Source: Silvania hatchlandensis (GTDB lineage: Bacteria > Pseudomonadota > Gammaproteobacteria > Enterobacterales > Enterobacteriaceae). Taken from it: DNA of 64,000 nucleotides. The stretch is taken from the NCBI RefSeq assembly GCF_025564065.1, contig NZ_JAMGZK010000043.1, positions 62,001-126,000 on the forward strand, read 5' to 3'. The position numbers were made by a program, and so were the translations under genes. Of this stretch, positions 8,407 through 18,600 are shown piece by piece (positions within the stretch are counted from its first letter, which is position 1; each line of letters begins with the position of its first letter). The notes beneath the pieces are model-generated. The model worked only from the letters and a program-made list of their open reading frames with translations, made no database searches and was not told the origin of the DNA.

Positions 8407-8431
8407 TGTCCCGCTCAGGGCGAGCGGGACA
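8407..8431 (-). terminator. Hairpin downstream of efeB
   Basis: A perfect 10-bp stem (TGTCCCGCTC / GAGCGGGACA) lies 5 bases beyond the efeB stop. It has no strong T run, so it may be an RNA-stabilising hairpin rather than a classical terminator. Confidence 0.5.
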
Positions 8432-8435
8432 GGTT

Positions 8436-9719
8436 TCAGGCCTTCAGTAGCCCCTGTGCGAGCCAGTCGTTCTTATCACGCACGCCCGGCAGGGCAAAGA
8501 AATAGCCCCCGCCAATCGGCTTGATGTACTCTTCCAGCGCCTCGCCGTTTAAGCGCTTCTGGACGGTCAAAAAGCCCTTCTCAAGGTCGTGCTGATAGCA
8601 GACAAACAGCAGCCCCATATCCAGCTGACCCGAGTTGGTCACCCCCAGCGAATAGCTGTAGCCCCGGCGCATCATCAGGTTTGCTTCCGTCTCCTTAGTG
8701 CGCGGGTTCGCCAGACGAATATGGCTGTCGAGGGCGATGGTGTCGCCGTGTGGATCGCGGGCGTAGTCCGGCACGTCGTGCTCGTTTTTCATCCCCAGCG
8801 GTGCCCCGCTGTGCTTGTCGCGGCCAAAGATAGTCTGCTGCTCCTTAAGCGGCGTACGGTCCCAGAACTCGACGTGGAACTGAATGAGTCGGATAGCCTG
8901 ATAGCTGCCGCCCACCGCCCAGGCCGGTTCGCCCTGTTCAGCGGTCACCCACACCACGTTATCCATCAGCATCGCGTCGCGGCTGTCCGGGTTGGCGGTG
9001 CCGTCCTTAAAGCCGAGCAGATTCACCGGCGTCTCTTTGCCCTTGCTGCGCGCCGCGTGGTCAGAGATAAACCCTTCCCGCTTCCAGCGCACGCTCAGCA
9101 GATCCGGGGTGTGCTTGATCAGATCCCGCAGGGCGTGGATCACCGTATCCTGGGTGTTGGCGCAGATCTGGATCAGCAGATCGCCGTGGCACAGGGCCGC
9201 ATCCAGCGAATCATTCGGAAAACGCACCATCTTCTGCAGCGCTTTCGGCTTGTGCTTTTCCAGCCCGAAGCGAGCATCAAACAGCGATGCCCCGAGCGAT
9301 ACCGTCATCGTCAGGTTATCCGGGGCGATAAAGGCACCCAGAATGCCGGAGTCCATCGGCGGCAGGCGCGGGTTCGGCGTGTCGGGCGCCGGTCCGCCGG
9401 TGGTAAGAAAGTCAATGCGCTGGGTCAGCAGGCGGAACAGACGTTCCAGCTCGCTTTTATCGCTGGCCAGCACATCAAACGCCACCAGCATCATCGACGC
9501 CTGCTGCGGGGTTAAAATCCCGGCCTGATGCGGCCCGTAGAACGGTTGCGTTTCCATGCGCGCCTCCGGGGAGAGCGTGCCCGGCGCGCTCTGCGGCTTG
9601 GCCGCGTGCGCCACCGGGCAGCCACCGGCGAAGGCAAGGGCGCCGCCAAGCACCCCCACCCCTTTCAGCAACCGACGTCGTGAAGGTTCAGCAACGTCGT
9701 TGTCATCGTGCTTGTTCAT
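8436..9719 (-). CDS. efeB: EfeB, heme-containing DyP-type peroxidase / deferrochelatase
   Basis: A 427-residue Tat-exported DyP-family peroxidase. The signal carries the twin-arginine segment [18 protein letters not shown]. The DyP motif [13 protein letters not shown] provides the distal Asp/Arg, and a His in [12 protein letters not shown] is in the expected proximal ligand region. EfeB works with EfeO and EfeU in periplasmic iron supply and has been reported to release iron from heme. The start codon lies 5 bases after efeO ends, so it is the last gene of efeUOB on the minus strand. Confidence 0.96.
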   Translation of the reverse strand: MNKHDDNDVAEPSRRRLLKGVGVLGGALAFAGGCPVAHAAKPQSAPGTLSPEARMETQPFYGPHQAGILTPQQASMMLVAFDVLASDKSELERLFRLLTQRIDFLTTGGPAPDTPNPRLPPMDSGILGAFIAPDNLTMTVSLGASLFDARFGLEKHKPKALQKMVRFPNDSLDAALCHGDLLIQICANTQDTVIHALRDLIKHTPDLLSVRWKREGFISDHAARSKGKETPVNLLGFKDGTANPDSRDAMLMDNVVWVTAEQGEPAWAVGGSYQAIRLIQFHVEFWDRTPLKEQQTIFGRDKHSGAPLGMKNEHDVPDYARDPHGDTIALDSHIRLANPRTKETEANLMMRRGYSYSLGVTNSGQLDMGLLFVCYQHDLEKGFLTVQKRLNGEALEEYIKPIGGGYFFALPGVRDKNDWLAQGLLKA

Positions 9720-9724
9720 GGTGC

Positions 9725-10852
9725 TTAGTCCAGACCCAGAACGCCGCGCAGCTGCGCCAGATCTTCTGCCAGGGTGGTGATTGGCCCTTTCAGCGCGTTA
9801 CGGTCGGCATCGGTCAGCTTGTCGTAAGTTTCAAAGCCGTCTTTGGTGCGGTACTTCGCCAGAATGGTGGTGACTTTCTTGAAGTTGGCATCCACTTTCG
9901 CCAGCAGCGCGCTGTTATCTTTTTGCAGCTGCGGACGCAGCAGGTCAACAATCTTCTGCGCACCTTCGATATTGGCCTGGAAGTCCCACAGATCGGTGTG
10001 GCTGTAGCGGTCTTCTTCGCCGCTGATTTTGCTGGCGGCCACTTCTTCAATCAGACCCGCCGCGCCACCCACCACTTTTGACGGTGGGAAGGCCAGCTCG
10101 CTGATGCGCTTTTGCAGATCCAGCACGTCGCTGTTCAGCTGCTCCGCATACTGCTCCATCCCTTTGGTGGAGTTATCGCCAAACAGCGCTTTTTCCAGAC
10201 GGTGGAAGCCGGTGAATTTCGGATCGGCGGCTTTCTGCTCGTAATCATCTTCACGGGCATCGATGCTGCCGTCGAGATCCGAGAACAGCTCGGCAATCGG
10301 TTCGATACGCTCGTAGTGCTGGCGCGTCGGTGCGTACAGGGATTTGGCTTTCTCGATATCGCCCGCTTTCACCGCGTCGGTAAAGGCTTTGGTGCCGGCA
10401 ACGAGATTCGCAGTCTCTTTGGTGACGTAGGCTTTATAGGCCGTAATCGCGTCGCCGAGGCTCAGCAGGGCTTCACCTTTGGCTGCATCAGCGGTGGCTT
10501 CACCTTTGACGATCAGTTTGCCTTTCGGGTTGGTCAGCAGGCCGCAGGTCATGTCATATTCGCCCGGCTGCAGGTTAGCGGTCATCTTCTGGCTAAAGCC
10601 CGGCGCGATATTCTCTCGCTCTTCCACCACCATTACCCCTTTGAGGATCTCCCACTCCAGCGCTTTCTGGCTGTGGTTCTGAATGATGAACTGGGTTTTA
10701 CCGCTGTTGACGGTGATGCTCATCGGCTCGCACTGTTTGTCGGTAACGGTGACGTTAACCTGCGGCACATCCGCCGCCTGGACCGAAAACGCAGAAGACA
10801 GCAGTACGGCAATGCCAGCCTGTAACGCACTACGACGAAAATGAATAGCCAT
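9725..10852 (-). CDS. efeO: EfeO, periplasmic iron-uptake component (cupredoxin plus imelysin)
   Basis: 375 residues with a Sec signal peptide ending at VQAADVPQ. An N-terminal cupredoxin-like domain (residues ~25-120, [20 protein letters not shown]) is followed by a C-terminal M75/imelysin domain with the HxxE motif in [15 protein letters not shown]. The protein is thought to bind iron in the periplasm and pass it to the EfeU permease. Length equals E. coli EfeO. It lies between efeU (44-base gap) and efeB (5-base gap). Confidence 0.96.
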   Translation of the reverse strand: MAIHFRRSALQAGIAVLLSSAFSVQAADVPQVNVTVTDKQCEPMSITVNSGKTQFIIQNHSQKALEWEILKGVMVVEERENIAPGFSQKMTANLQPGEYDMTCGLLTNPKGKLIVKGEATADAAKGEALLSLGDAITAYKAYVTKETANLVAGTKAFTDAVKAGDIEKAKSLYAPTRQHYERIEPIAELFSDLDGSIDAREDDYEQKAADPKFTGFHRLEKALFGDNSTKGMEQYAEQLNSDVLDLQKRISELAFPPSKVVGGAAGLIEEVAASKISGEEDRYSHTDLWDFQANIEGAQKIVDLLRPQLQKDNSALLAKVDANFKKVTTILAKYRTKDGFETYDKLTDADRNALKGPITTLAEDLAQLRGVLGLD

Positions 10853-10896
10853 GACCCTTCCCTTTTCTTAAGTATGTTGTAACTACAGTGAGCACG

Positions 10897-11730
10897 TTAG
10901 CGCGAAATGCCCGAAGCCTGAGTGCTGGCGCGCGGTGGCAGACAAAACAGCACCAGCGCCGGGATCAGATAGATAAAGTAAACCGCCACTTCGCTGACGC
11001 TCGGTGTTTCCTGATAGCCGAAAATACCTTCCAGCAGCGTACCGGTTAACGAATGGGTAGAGAGGATGTTGCTTAGATCGAAGGCCACATCCTGGAAATG
11101 GTTCCACAACCCGGCCTCATGGAAGGCACGGATGGCCCCCGCCGCCAGCCCGGCCGCCACCAGCAGAATAAACAGGCTGGTCCATTTAAAGAACGCGCCC
11201 AGGTTGAGGCGGATCCCGCCCCAGTACAGCAGAAAGCCGAGCACCACCGCCGTAGCCAGCCCCAGTACCGCGCCGATCGGGGGCCAGATCCCCACGTCCT
11301 GCTGGAATGCCGCTAACAGGAAGAACACCGACTCCAGCCCTTCGCGGGCGACAGCAAAAAAGACCATCATCACCAGCGCCCAGCCGTGATGGTTACCCTT
11401 AGCCAGCGCGCTGTCGACGGCCTGCTCCAGCTGAACTTTGACATTGCGCGACACTTTACGCATCCAGAACACCATCCAGGTGAGGATCACCACCGCAATC
11501 AGCGCCACAATGCCTTCGAACAGCTCCTGCTCTTTTTGCGGGAACTCGCCGGTGGTTTCGTTGATGGCAATCCCCAGTCCCAGACAGAGGGCGGCGGCAA
11601 GGAATACGCCAATCCACATCACACCGATCCAGCGGCCACGCTGGGTGCGTTTCAGATAGCTGGCGATAAGGCTGACGATTAAGGCCGCTTCAAGGCCTTC
11701 ACGTAACATAATGAGAAATGGAACAAACAT
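10897..11730 (-). CDS. efeU: EfeU, ferrous iron permease (intact)
   Basis: A 277-residue, seven-segment membrane protein of the OFeT/FTR1 family. Two REGLE iron-translocation motifs are visible: MLREGLEAALIVS near residue 8 and FAVAREGLESVFF near residue 128. It imports Fe2+ across the inner membrane, with EfeO and EfeB as periplasmic partners. The frame is uninterrupted, unlike K-12, where efeU carries a frameshift. A strong Fur box lies 58 bases upstream. Confidence 0.96.
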   Translation of the reverse strand: MFVPFLIMLREGLEAALIVSLIASYLKRTQRGRWIGVMWIGVFLAAALCLGLGIAINETTGEFPQKEQELFEGIVALIAVVILTWMVFWMRKVSRNVKVQLEQAVDSALAKGNHHGWALVMMVFFAVAREGLESVFFLLAAFQQDVGIWPPIGAVLGLATAVVLGFLLYWGGIRLNLGAFFKWTSLFILLVAAGLAAGAIRAFHEAGLWNHFQDVAFDLSNILSTHSLTGTLLEGIFGYQETPSVSEVAVYFIYLIPALVLFCLPPRASTQASGISR

Positions 11731-11787
11731 GCCGACACCTTAAATGTTTATCGCGGTCAACTGATGCAAAGAAAAGTAAATTCTTGT

Positions 11788-11806
11788 GATAGTGATTATC
11801 ATTACG
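11788..11806. promoter_or_regulatory. Fur box upstream of efeUOB
   Basis: GATAGTGATTATCATTACG matches 15 of 19 positions of the Fur consensus GATAATGATAATCATTATC. It lies 58 bases upstream of the efeU start, consistent with iron repression of the operon. Confidence 0.8.
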
Positions 11807-11981
11807 GAAATAAGAAACACAAGTGAAATATGCGATGTTTTAATGACAGGATGTAAACCCCTGACGGCGAAATAATCACCCAGGTTATTAAAAGGTTTAT
11901 AACTTATAACGTAAATGCCCATTTACGCTAACATCTGCCTGTGGCTAAATAAGCGCCTTTCTAATCTGCTGAAAATCAACC

Positions 11982-13166
11982 ATGTATAACTTTTTGCATT
12001 TCCTGCTGGCGCTGGTGGTGATCCTCGCTCTTGCCTGGCTGGTCAGTTTTGACCGCCGTAACGTCCGCATTCGCTACGTCATTCAGCTTATCGTGATTGA
12101 AATTGCGCTGGCGTTCTTTTTCCTGCACGCCGAAAGCGGGCTGTTTGTTATTCAGTACGTGTCGGGCTTCTTCGAATCGCTGCTGAAATATGCCGCCGAA
12201 GGGACCAACTTTGTGTTTGGTGGGATGGGAGAAAAAGGGCTGGCGTTTATTTTCCTCGGCGTGCTGTGTCCCATTATCTTTATATCCGCGCTGATCGGCA
12301 TTTTGCAGCACTGGCGTATTCTGCCGGTGATTATTCGCGTGGTCGGCACTTTGTTGTCGAAGGTCAACGGCATGGGCAAGCTGGAGTCGTTTAACGCCAT
12401 CAGCTCGCTAACGCTGGGCCAGTCGGAAAACTTTATCGCCTACAAAGGGGTGCTGGGGGATCTGTCGTCACGCCGGCTGTTCACCATGGCGGCCACCGCC
12501 ATGTCGACGGTATCGCTGTCGATTGTCGGTGCCTACATGACGATGCTGGAGGCTAAATATGTGGTCGCGGCGCTGATCCTGAATATGTTCAGCACCTTTA
12601 TCATCCTTACCATTATTAACCCGACGCGCCCGGAAGCGGAGCCGGAAATTAAGCTGGAGAAGATGCACGAATCCCAGAGTTTCTTCGAGATGCTGGGGGA
12701 ATATATTCTGGCCGGCTTTAAAGTGGCGATGATTATTCTGGCGATGCTGATTGGCTTTATTGCCCTGATTAGCGCTGTTAACGCCCTGTTCTCCAGCGTG
12801 TTCGGTCTGAGCTTCCAGCAAATTCTGGGCTATGTGTTTTATCCGCTGGCGTGGCTGGTGGGGATCCCCCTGAGCGATGCCCTGCACGCGGGCGGGATAA
12901 TGGCAACCAAGCTGGTGGCAAACGAATTTGTGGCGATGATCGAACTGCAGAAGACTGCGGCGCAGATGACCCCGCGCGGGCTGGGCATTCTGTCAGTGTT
13001 CCTGGTGTCGTTCGCCAACTTTGCCTCGATCGGCATTGTGGCCGGGGCAATTAAAGGGCTGAACGAGCAGCAAGGCAACGTGGTGTCGCGCTTCGGCCTG
13101 CGCCTGGTGTACGGCGCGACGCTGGTGAGCCTGCTGTCGGCGAGCTTTGCGGGATTAGTGTTGTAA
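11982..13166 (+). CDS. Concentrative nucleoside transporter (NupC/CNT family)
   Basis: A 394-residue inner-membrane protein of the CNT family (NupC/YeiJ/YeiM type), which imports nucleosides with protons or sodium. There are about ten hydrophobic segments. The substrate-site regions are GLVGQ-type: [18 protein letters not shown] (residues ~143-160) and [15 protein letters not shown] (~310-324); the usual GQTEAP is GQSENF here. It is divergent from efeU across a 250-base gap and ends in a strong terminator. It is not present at this position in K-12. The exact nucleoside is not predictable. Confidence 0.92.
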   Translation: MYNFLHFLLALVVILALAWLVSFDRRNVRIRYVIQLIVIEIALAFFFLHAESGLFVIQYVSGFFESLLKYAAEGTNFVFGGMGEKGLAFIFLGVLCPIIFISALIGILQHWRILPVIIRVVGTLLSKVNGMGKLESFNAISSLTLGQSENFIAYKGVLGDLSSRRLFTMAATAMSTVSLSIVGAYMTMLEAKYVVAALILNMFSTFIILTIINPTRPEAEPEIKLEKMHESQSFFEMLGEYILAGFKVAMIILAMLIGFIALISAVNALFSSVFGLSFQQILGYVFYPLAWLVGIPLSDALHAGGIMATKLVANEFVAMIELQKTAAQMTPRGLGILSVFLVSFANFASIGIVAGAIKGLNEQQGNVVSRFGLRLVYGATLVSLLSASFAGLVL

Positions 13167-13171
13167 GCAAT

Positions 13172-13200
13172 AACGGCGGGAATAATCCCGCCGTTTTTTT
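13172..13200 (+). terminator. Intrinsic terminator after the nucleoside transporter
   Basis: A 9-bp stem (AACGGCGGG / CCCGCCGTT) with loop AATAAT and a run of seven T, six bases past the stop. Confidence 0.9.
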
Positions 13201-13201
13201 A

Positions 13202-13621
13202 TCAGAACTGCACGCACACCGGCTGATCGACGCGCATCACCGATTCCTGGGCGAAGCGCTTTTTATAAATCCCGCGTAACGCTTCTATTTTGCTTTCGCT
13301 CTCTGCATCCTGACCGTGGATCAGCATCAGCGCCTTGCTCGGCTCGCGCGCCACTTTCCCGTCGTTGCCCAACCACTGCCCACGCGCATCAAACACCGTT
13401 AAGCCATCGCGAAATCGCGGGGTCACGTCCCCATCAACAAACTGCTGCCACTCCTGGCCACCGATCGCCTCCCCTGCCGGACGGTTCAGGCCGAAATAGA
13501 GCGTGGTCTGCTGCATCTGGTTGTCGGCTTTGCAGGTGTCGGGGGCGGTCGTGTGCGATGGTGCGTTGCAGCCTGCCAGCAGGAAGAGTGCGCCCGCCAT
13601 AAGCCCTGTTTTGATTGTCAT
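13202..13621 (-). CDS. DUF3574 family lipoprotein
   Basis: A 139-residue putative lipoprotein; the signal MTIKTGLMAGALFLLAGCNAP ends in the lipobox LAGC. The mature part matches DUF3574 in outline (TTLYFGLNRPAG and GLTVFDARGQWLG), a family of unknown function. It lies downstream of putP on the same strand with the putP terminator between them, so it is probably a separate unit. The start ATG is near the end of a TATCCTCATTG stretch with a weak ribosome-binding site. Confidence 0.82.
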   Translation of the reverse strand: MTIKTGLMAGALFLLAGCNAPSHTTAPDTCKADNQMQQTTLYFGLNRPAGEAIGGQEWQQFVDGDVTPRFRDGLTVFDARGQWLGNDGKVAREPSKALMLIHGQDAESESKIEALRGIYKKRFAQESVMRVDQPVCVQF

Positions 13622-13689
13622 ACTTCACTATCCTCATTGTTTTTAGCACAAGGATATGAGCGTAAGTTGCAGAAATAAGCAAGAAAAAA

Positions 13690-13716
13690 GCCGGGTAGCG
13701 TAAACGCTTACCCGGC
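13690..13716 (-). terminator. Intrinsic terminator after putP
   Basis: The stem GCCGGGTAAGCG / CGCTACCCGGC, read on the minus strand, is followed by T6. It lies 22 bases past the putP stop. Confidence 0.85.
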
Positions 13717-13737
13717 CTGGCGTGTGCGAGGAATTGC

Positions 13738-15246
13738 TTACTCAGGCTGTAACTTTGTCGGCGGGGCGCTGTGATAAATCGCGTCTGCGTCAGCAAAGCG
13801 TTTCTGCATGGCAGCAGACGGCGCTTTGCCCAGCAGGCTGAACACCACTATGCCAATGCTGCCAAAGATAAAGCCCGGAATGATTTCATACAGACCCAGC
13901 CACGCGAACTGCTTCCAGACAATGACGGTAACCGCACCGATAATCATCCCCGCCAGCGCGCCGTTACGGGTCATGCGGGACCACAGTACCGAGAACAGCA
14001 CCACCGGACCAAAGGCCGCGCCAAAACCTGCCCAGGCATAGCTCACCAGACCCAGCACGCGGTTTTCTGGATTTGCCGCCAGCGCAATGGAGACCAGCGC
14101 CACCAGCAGCACCATAAAGCGCCCTACCCATACCAGCTCTTTCTGGCTGGCGTGTTTACGCAGGAAGGCTTTGTACAAGTCTTCAGTGATCGCACTGGAG
14201 CAGACCAGCAGCTGGCAACTCAGGGTCGACATCACCGCTGCGAGGATCGCTGAGAGCAGGATCCCGGCAATCCACGGGTTGAACAGGATCTGCGCCAGCT
14301 CGATAAACACGCGCTCGGCGTTCTGGTTCACCGCACCCGCCAGCGACGGGTTGTTGTTGAAGTACGCGATACCGAAGAAGCCTACCGCACAAGCCCCGGC
14401 CAGACACAGGATCATCCACGCCATGCTGATACGACGGGCATGAACGATGGTGTGGTGGGAATCTGCCGCCATAAAGCGCGCCAGAATGTGCGGCTGACCG
14501 AAGTAACCCAGCCCCCAGCCCATCAGCGACACAATCGCGACAAAGTTCAGGCCCTTCAGCATGTCAACGTTTTCGACGCTCTTCTGCTGGATCACCGCCA
14601 GCGAATCACCCAGACCGCCCACGGAGAGAATCACCATCACCGGGGTCAGGATCAGGGCGAAGATCATCAGGCTGGCCTGCACGGTGTCAGTCCAGCTTAC
14701 CGCCAGGAACCCGCCCACGAAGGTGTACAGGATGGTCGCGGCTGCGCCCGCCCAGAGTGCGGTTTCGTAGCTCATGCCGAAGGTGCTTTCGAACAGGCGC
14801 GCACCGGCCACGATGCCGGAGGCACAGTAGATGGTGAAGAACACCAGAATGACCACTGCGGAGATAATGCGCAGAATACGACTGTTATCTTCGAACCGGC
14901 CGGTGAAGTAGTCCGGAAGGGTCAGGGCGTTGTTGTTAGCCTCGGTGTGCACGCGCAGACGCCCGGCCACCAGCTTCCAGTTAATCCAGGCTCCGACGGT
15001 CAAACCGATGGCGATCCAACTCTCCGAAATACCGGAGATAAAGATCGCGCCCGGCAGGCCCATCAGCAGCCAGCCGCTCATGTCGGATGCACCCGCAGAC
15101 AGCGCGGTTACCACCGGGCCGAGGCTGCGCCCGCCGAGGATATAGTCGTCAAAGTTTTTGGTAGAACGCCATGCAAGGAACCCTATCAGGATCATGCCAA
15201 ATATATAGATAAGAAATGTCACCAGCATCGGTGTGCTAATTGCCAT
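13738..15246 (-). CDS. putP: PutP, sodium/proline symporter
   Basis: A 502-residue SSF-family transporter that imports proline with Na+. Recognisable segments include GGRSLGPVVTALSAGASDMSG (sodium-site region, residues ~37-57) and GLGYFGQPHILARFMA near residue 245. There are about 13 membrane segments, and length and sequence match E. coli PutP. It is divergent from putA; the shared 422-base region carries PutA operators, so uptake and oxidation of proline are coregulated. Confidence 0.97.
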   Translation of the reverse strand: MAISTPMLVTFLIYIFGMILIGFLAWRSTKNFDDYILGGRSLGPVVTALSAGASDMSGWLLMGLPGAIFISGISESWIAIGLTVGAWINWKLVAGRLRVHTEANNNALTLPDYFTGRFEDNSRILRIISAVVILVFFTIYCASGIVAGARLFESTFGMSYETALWAGAAATILYTFVGGFLAVSWTDTVQASLMIFALILTPVMVILSVGGLGDSLAVIQQKSVENVDMLKGLNFVAIVSLMGWGLGYFGQPHILARFMAADSHHTIVHARRISMAWMILCLAGACAVGFFGIAYFNNNPSLAGAVNQNAERVFIELAQILFNPWIAGILLSAILAAVMSTLSCQLLVCSSAITEDLYKAFLRKHASQKELVWVGRFMVLLVALVSIALAANPENRVLGLVSYAWAGFGAAFGPVVLFSVLWSRMTRNGALAGMIIGAVTVIVWKQFAWLGLYEIIPGFIFGSIGIVVFSLLGKAPSAAMQKRFADADAIYHSAPPTKLQPE

Positions 15247-15433
15247 TTAAATACTCCGCAAATATGGTCGACAGCCTTCCCGGCTGCCTGTTATTCCATC
15301 ACCGGAACGAGGTGATGATGATGTGTGTTTCTGTTGGCCGCGCGTATCCTGCCGTATGCACTGCCGTGACACAAACGATTTAACACTGCATTCACATCAT
15401 TTTCATCCCCGGTTTCACATCAGTTTCCTGGAG

Positions 15434-15610
15434 GTTGCACTCGCTCACGTTTTTTTGGGTTGCACCGTCAAAAACTGTTAAGTCCCGCATGAAACCAGGC
15501 TTTCGTCGTAAAATCCACACCTTTATTCAGGTTAACATCACACTAACAATCCATTCATTTTTCAGCTTGCAAACCGGGTCACATTTAACGAGGTTGCACA
15601 AAGTTGCAAC
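15434..15610. promoter_or_regulatory. PutA operator sequences in the putP-putA control region
   Basis: Four GTTGCA elements lie at 15434-15439, 15459-15464, 15593-15598 and 15603-15608. The last is part of the palindrome GTTGCAAC. GTTGC(A) is the established recognition sequence of the PutA ribbon-helix-helix domain. The rest of the 422-base gap (15247-15668) is AT-rich and has no coding frame. Confidence 0.8.
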
Positions 15611-15668
15611 ATAGTGGATATTCCACGTTAACCACATTATCGGTAGAAAAATCACAGGAGTTTTTGGC

Positions 15669-18600
15669 ATGGGGATGACCACCATGGGAGTTAAGCTGGA
15701 TGACGCCACCCGCGAACGAATTAAATCGGCTGCCACGCGCATTGACCGCACGCCGCACTGGTTAATTAAGCAGGCAATCTTCAACTATCTGGAAAAGCTG
15801 GAGAGCGACGACGCTCTGCCAGAGCTGCCTGCCCTGCTGGCCGGTGCCGCCAATGAAAGCGACGACGCTCATGACGCGGCCGATGAGATCCACCAGCCGT
15901 TCCTCGATTTTGCCGAGCAGATCCTGCCTCAGTCCGTCAGCCGCGCCGCTATTACCGCCGCGTACCGCCGGGCAGAGACCGACGCCGTGCCGATGCTTCT
16001 GGAGCAGGCGCGTCTGCCGGAGCCGATTGCTACCCAGGCCCATAAGCTGGCTTACGATCTGGCCGACAAGCTGCGCAGCCAGAAAACCGCCTCGGGCCGC
16101 GCCGGGATGGTGCAGAGCCTGTTGCAGGAGTTTTCTCTCTCTTCGCAGGAGGGCGTGGCCCTGATGTGTCTGGCGGAAGCGCTGCTGCGTATCCCGGACA
16201 AAGCCACCCGTGACGCGCTGATCCGCGACAAAATCAGCAACGGCAACTGGCATTCGCACATTGGCCGCAGCCCGTCGCTGTTTGTTAACGCCGCCACCTG
16301 GGGCCTGCTGTTTACCGGCCGTCTGGTCTCCACCCACAACGAAGCCAGCCTCTCCCGCTCCCTGAACCGCATTATCGGCAAGAGCGGCGAGCCGTTGATC
16401 CGTAAAGGCGTGGACATGGCGATGCGCCTGATGGGGGAGCAGTTCGTCACCGGGGAGACCATCGCCGAAGCGCTGGCCAACGCCCGCAAGCTGGAAGATA
16501 AAGGCTTCCGCTACTCTTACGACATGCTGGGTGAAGCGGCCCTGACCGCCGCCGACGCGCAGGCCTATATGGTCTCTTATCAGCAGGCGATCCACGCCAT
16601 TGGTAAAGCCTCCAACGGCCGCGGCATTTATGAAGGCCCGGGGATCTCGATTAAGCTCTCCGCCCTGCACCCGCGCTACAGCCGCGCCCAGTACGACCGG
16701 GTGATGGAAGAGCTCTACCCGCGCCTGAAGTCCCTGACCCTGCTGGCGCGCCAGTATGACATCGGGATTAACATCGACGCCGAAGAGGCCGACCGGCTGG
16801 AGATCTCCCTCGATCTGCTGGAAAAACTGTGCTTCGAACCGGAACTGGCGGGCTGGAACGGGATCGGCTTTGTCATCCAGGCCTATCAGAAGCGCTGTCC
16901 GTTTGTGATTGATTACCTGATTGACCTCGCCACCCGCAGCCGTCGCCGCCTGATGATCCGTCTGGTGAAGGGCGCCTACTGGGACAGCGAAATCAAACGC
17001 GCCCAGATGGACGGCCTGGAAGGCTATCCGGTCTATACCCGCAAGGTTTACACCGATGTCTCTTACCTCGCCTGCGCCAAAAAGCTGCTCGGCGTGCCGA
17101 ACCTGATCTACCCGCAGTTTGCTACCCATAACGCCCACACCCTGGCGGCGATCTACAGCCTGGCCGGCAATAACTACTATCCAGGCCAGTACGAATTCCA
17201 GTGCCTGCACGGCATGGGTGAACCGCTGTACGAGCAAGTGACCGGTAAAGTGGCCGACGGCAAACTTAACCGTCCGTGCCGAATTTACGCCCCGGTGGGC
17301 ACCCACGAAACGCTGCTGGCGTACCTGGTGCGTCGCCTGCTGGAAAACGGCGCAAATACCTCCTTCGTTAACCGCATCGCCGATAACACCCTGCCGCTGG
17401 ACGAGCTGGTTGCCGATCCGGTGCAGGCGGTGGAAAAACTGGCCGCCCAGGAAGGCACCACCGGTCTGCCGCATCCGAAAATTGCCCTGCCGCGCGAACT
17501 GTACGGCAGCGAGCGGGTTAACTCCTGCGGGCTGGATCTGGCAAATGAACACCGTCTGGCGTCGCTCTCCTCATCCCTGCTGAACAGCGCGCTGCAAAAA
17601 TGGATTGCCCGACCGATCCTCGAGCAGGCGGTGGCCGACGGCGACATGCTGCCGGTGGTTAACCCGGCCGAGCCGAAAGATGTGGTCGGCTATGCGCGGG
17701 AAGCCAGCGAGCAGGAAGTGGAGCTGGCGCTTAACAGCGCGGTGAACAACGCCCCAATCTGGTTCGCCACCCCGCCACAGGAGCGTGCGGCGATCCTGGA
17801 ACGCGCTGCGGTGCTGATGGAAGATCAGATGCAGCAGCTGATTGGCATTCTGGTACGCGAAGCAGGTAAAACCTTCAGTAACGCCATCGCCGAAGTCCGC
17901 GAAGCGGTCGACTTCCTGCACTACTATGCCGGACAGGTGCGCGACGACTTTGCCAACGAAACTCACCGCCCGCTGGGGCCGGTGGTCTGTATCAGCCCGT
18001 GGAACTTCCCGCTGGCGATCTTCACCGGGCAGGTTGCCGCAGCCCTTGCCGCAGGCAACAGCGTGCTGGCGAAACCGGCCGAGCAAACCCCGCTGATTGC
18101 CGCTCAGGGGATCAACATCCTGCTGGAAGCGGGCGTCCCGCCAGGCGTGGTGCAACTCCTGCCGGGTCGCGGCGAAACGGTAGGCGCGAAGCTGACCGCC
18201 GACAACCGCGTGCGCGGAGTGATGTTCACCGGCTCGACCGAAGTGGCCTCCCTGCTGCAGCGTAATATCGCCACCCGTCTTGATGCTCAGGGTCGTCCGA
18301 CGCCGCTGATTGCCGAGACCGGCGGCATGAACGCAATGATCGTCGACTCCTCGGCCCTGACCGAGCAGGTGGTGGTGGACGTGGTTTCTTCCGCCTTCGA
18401 CAGCGCCGGTCAGCGCTGCTCGGCCCTGCGCGTGCTGTGCCTGCAGGACGACATTGCCGACCACACGTTGAAAATGCTGCGCGGTGCGATGGCGGAATGC
18501 CGGATGGGCAATCCGGGCCGTCTGACCACTGACATTGGCCCGGTGATCGATGCCGAAGCCAAAACCAACATTGAAAATCACATTCAGGCGATGCGCGCCA

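Noticed and set aside
11740-11922. 60-residue minus-strand frame upstream of efeU
   Set aside because: It covers the Fur box and promoter of efeUOB and has no ribosome-binding site or conserved features.
15762-17552. 596-residue open frame antisense to putA
   Set aside because: It lies wholly inside putA on the other strand. Long antisense frames arise from the GC-rich third positions of highly biased genes; the translation shows no recognisable domain.
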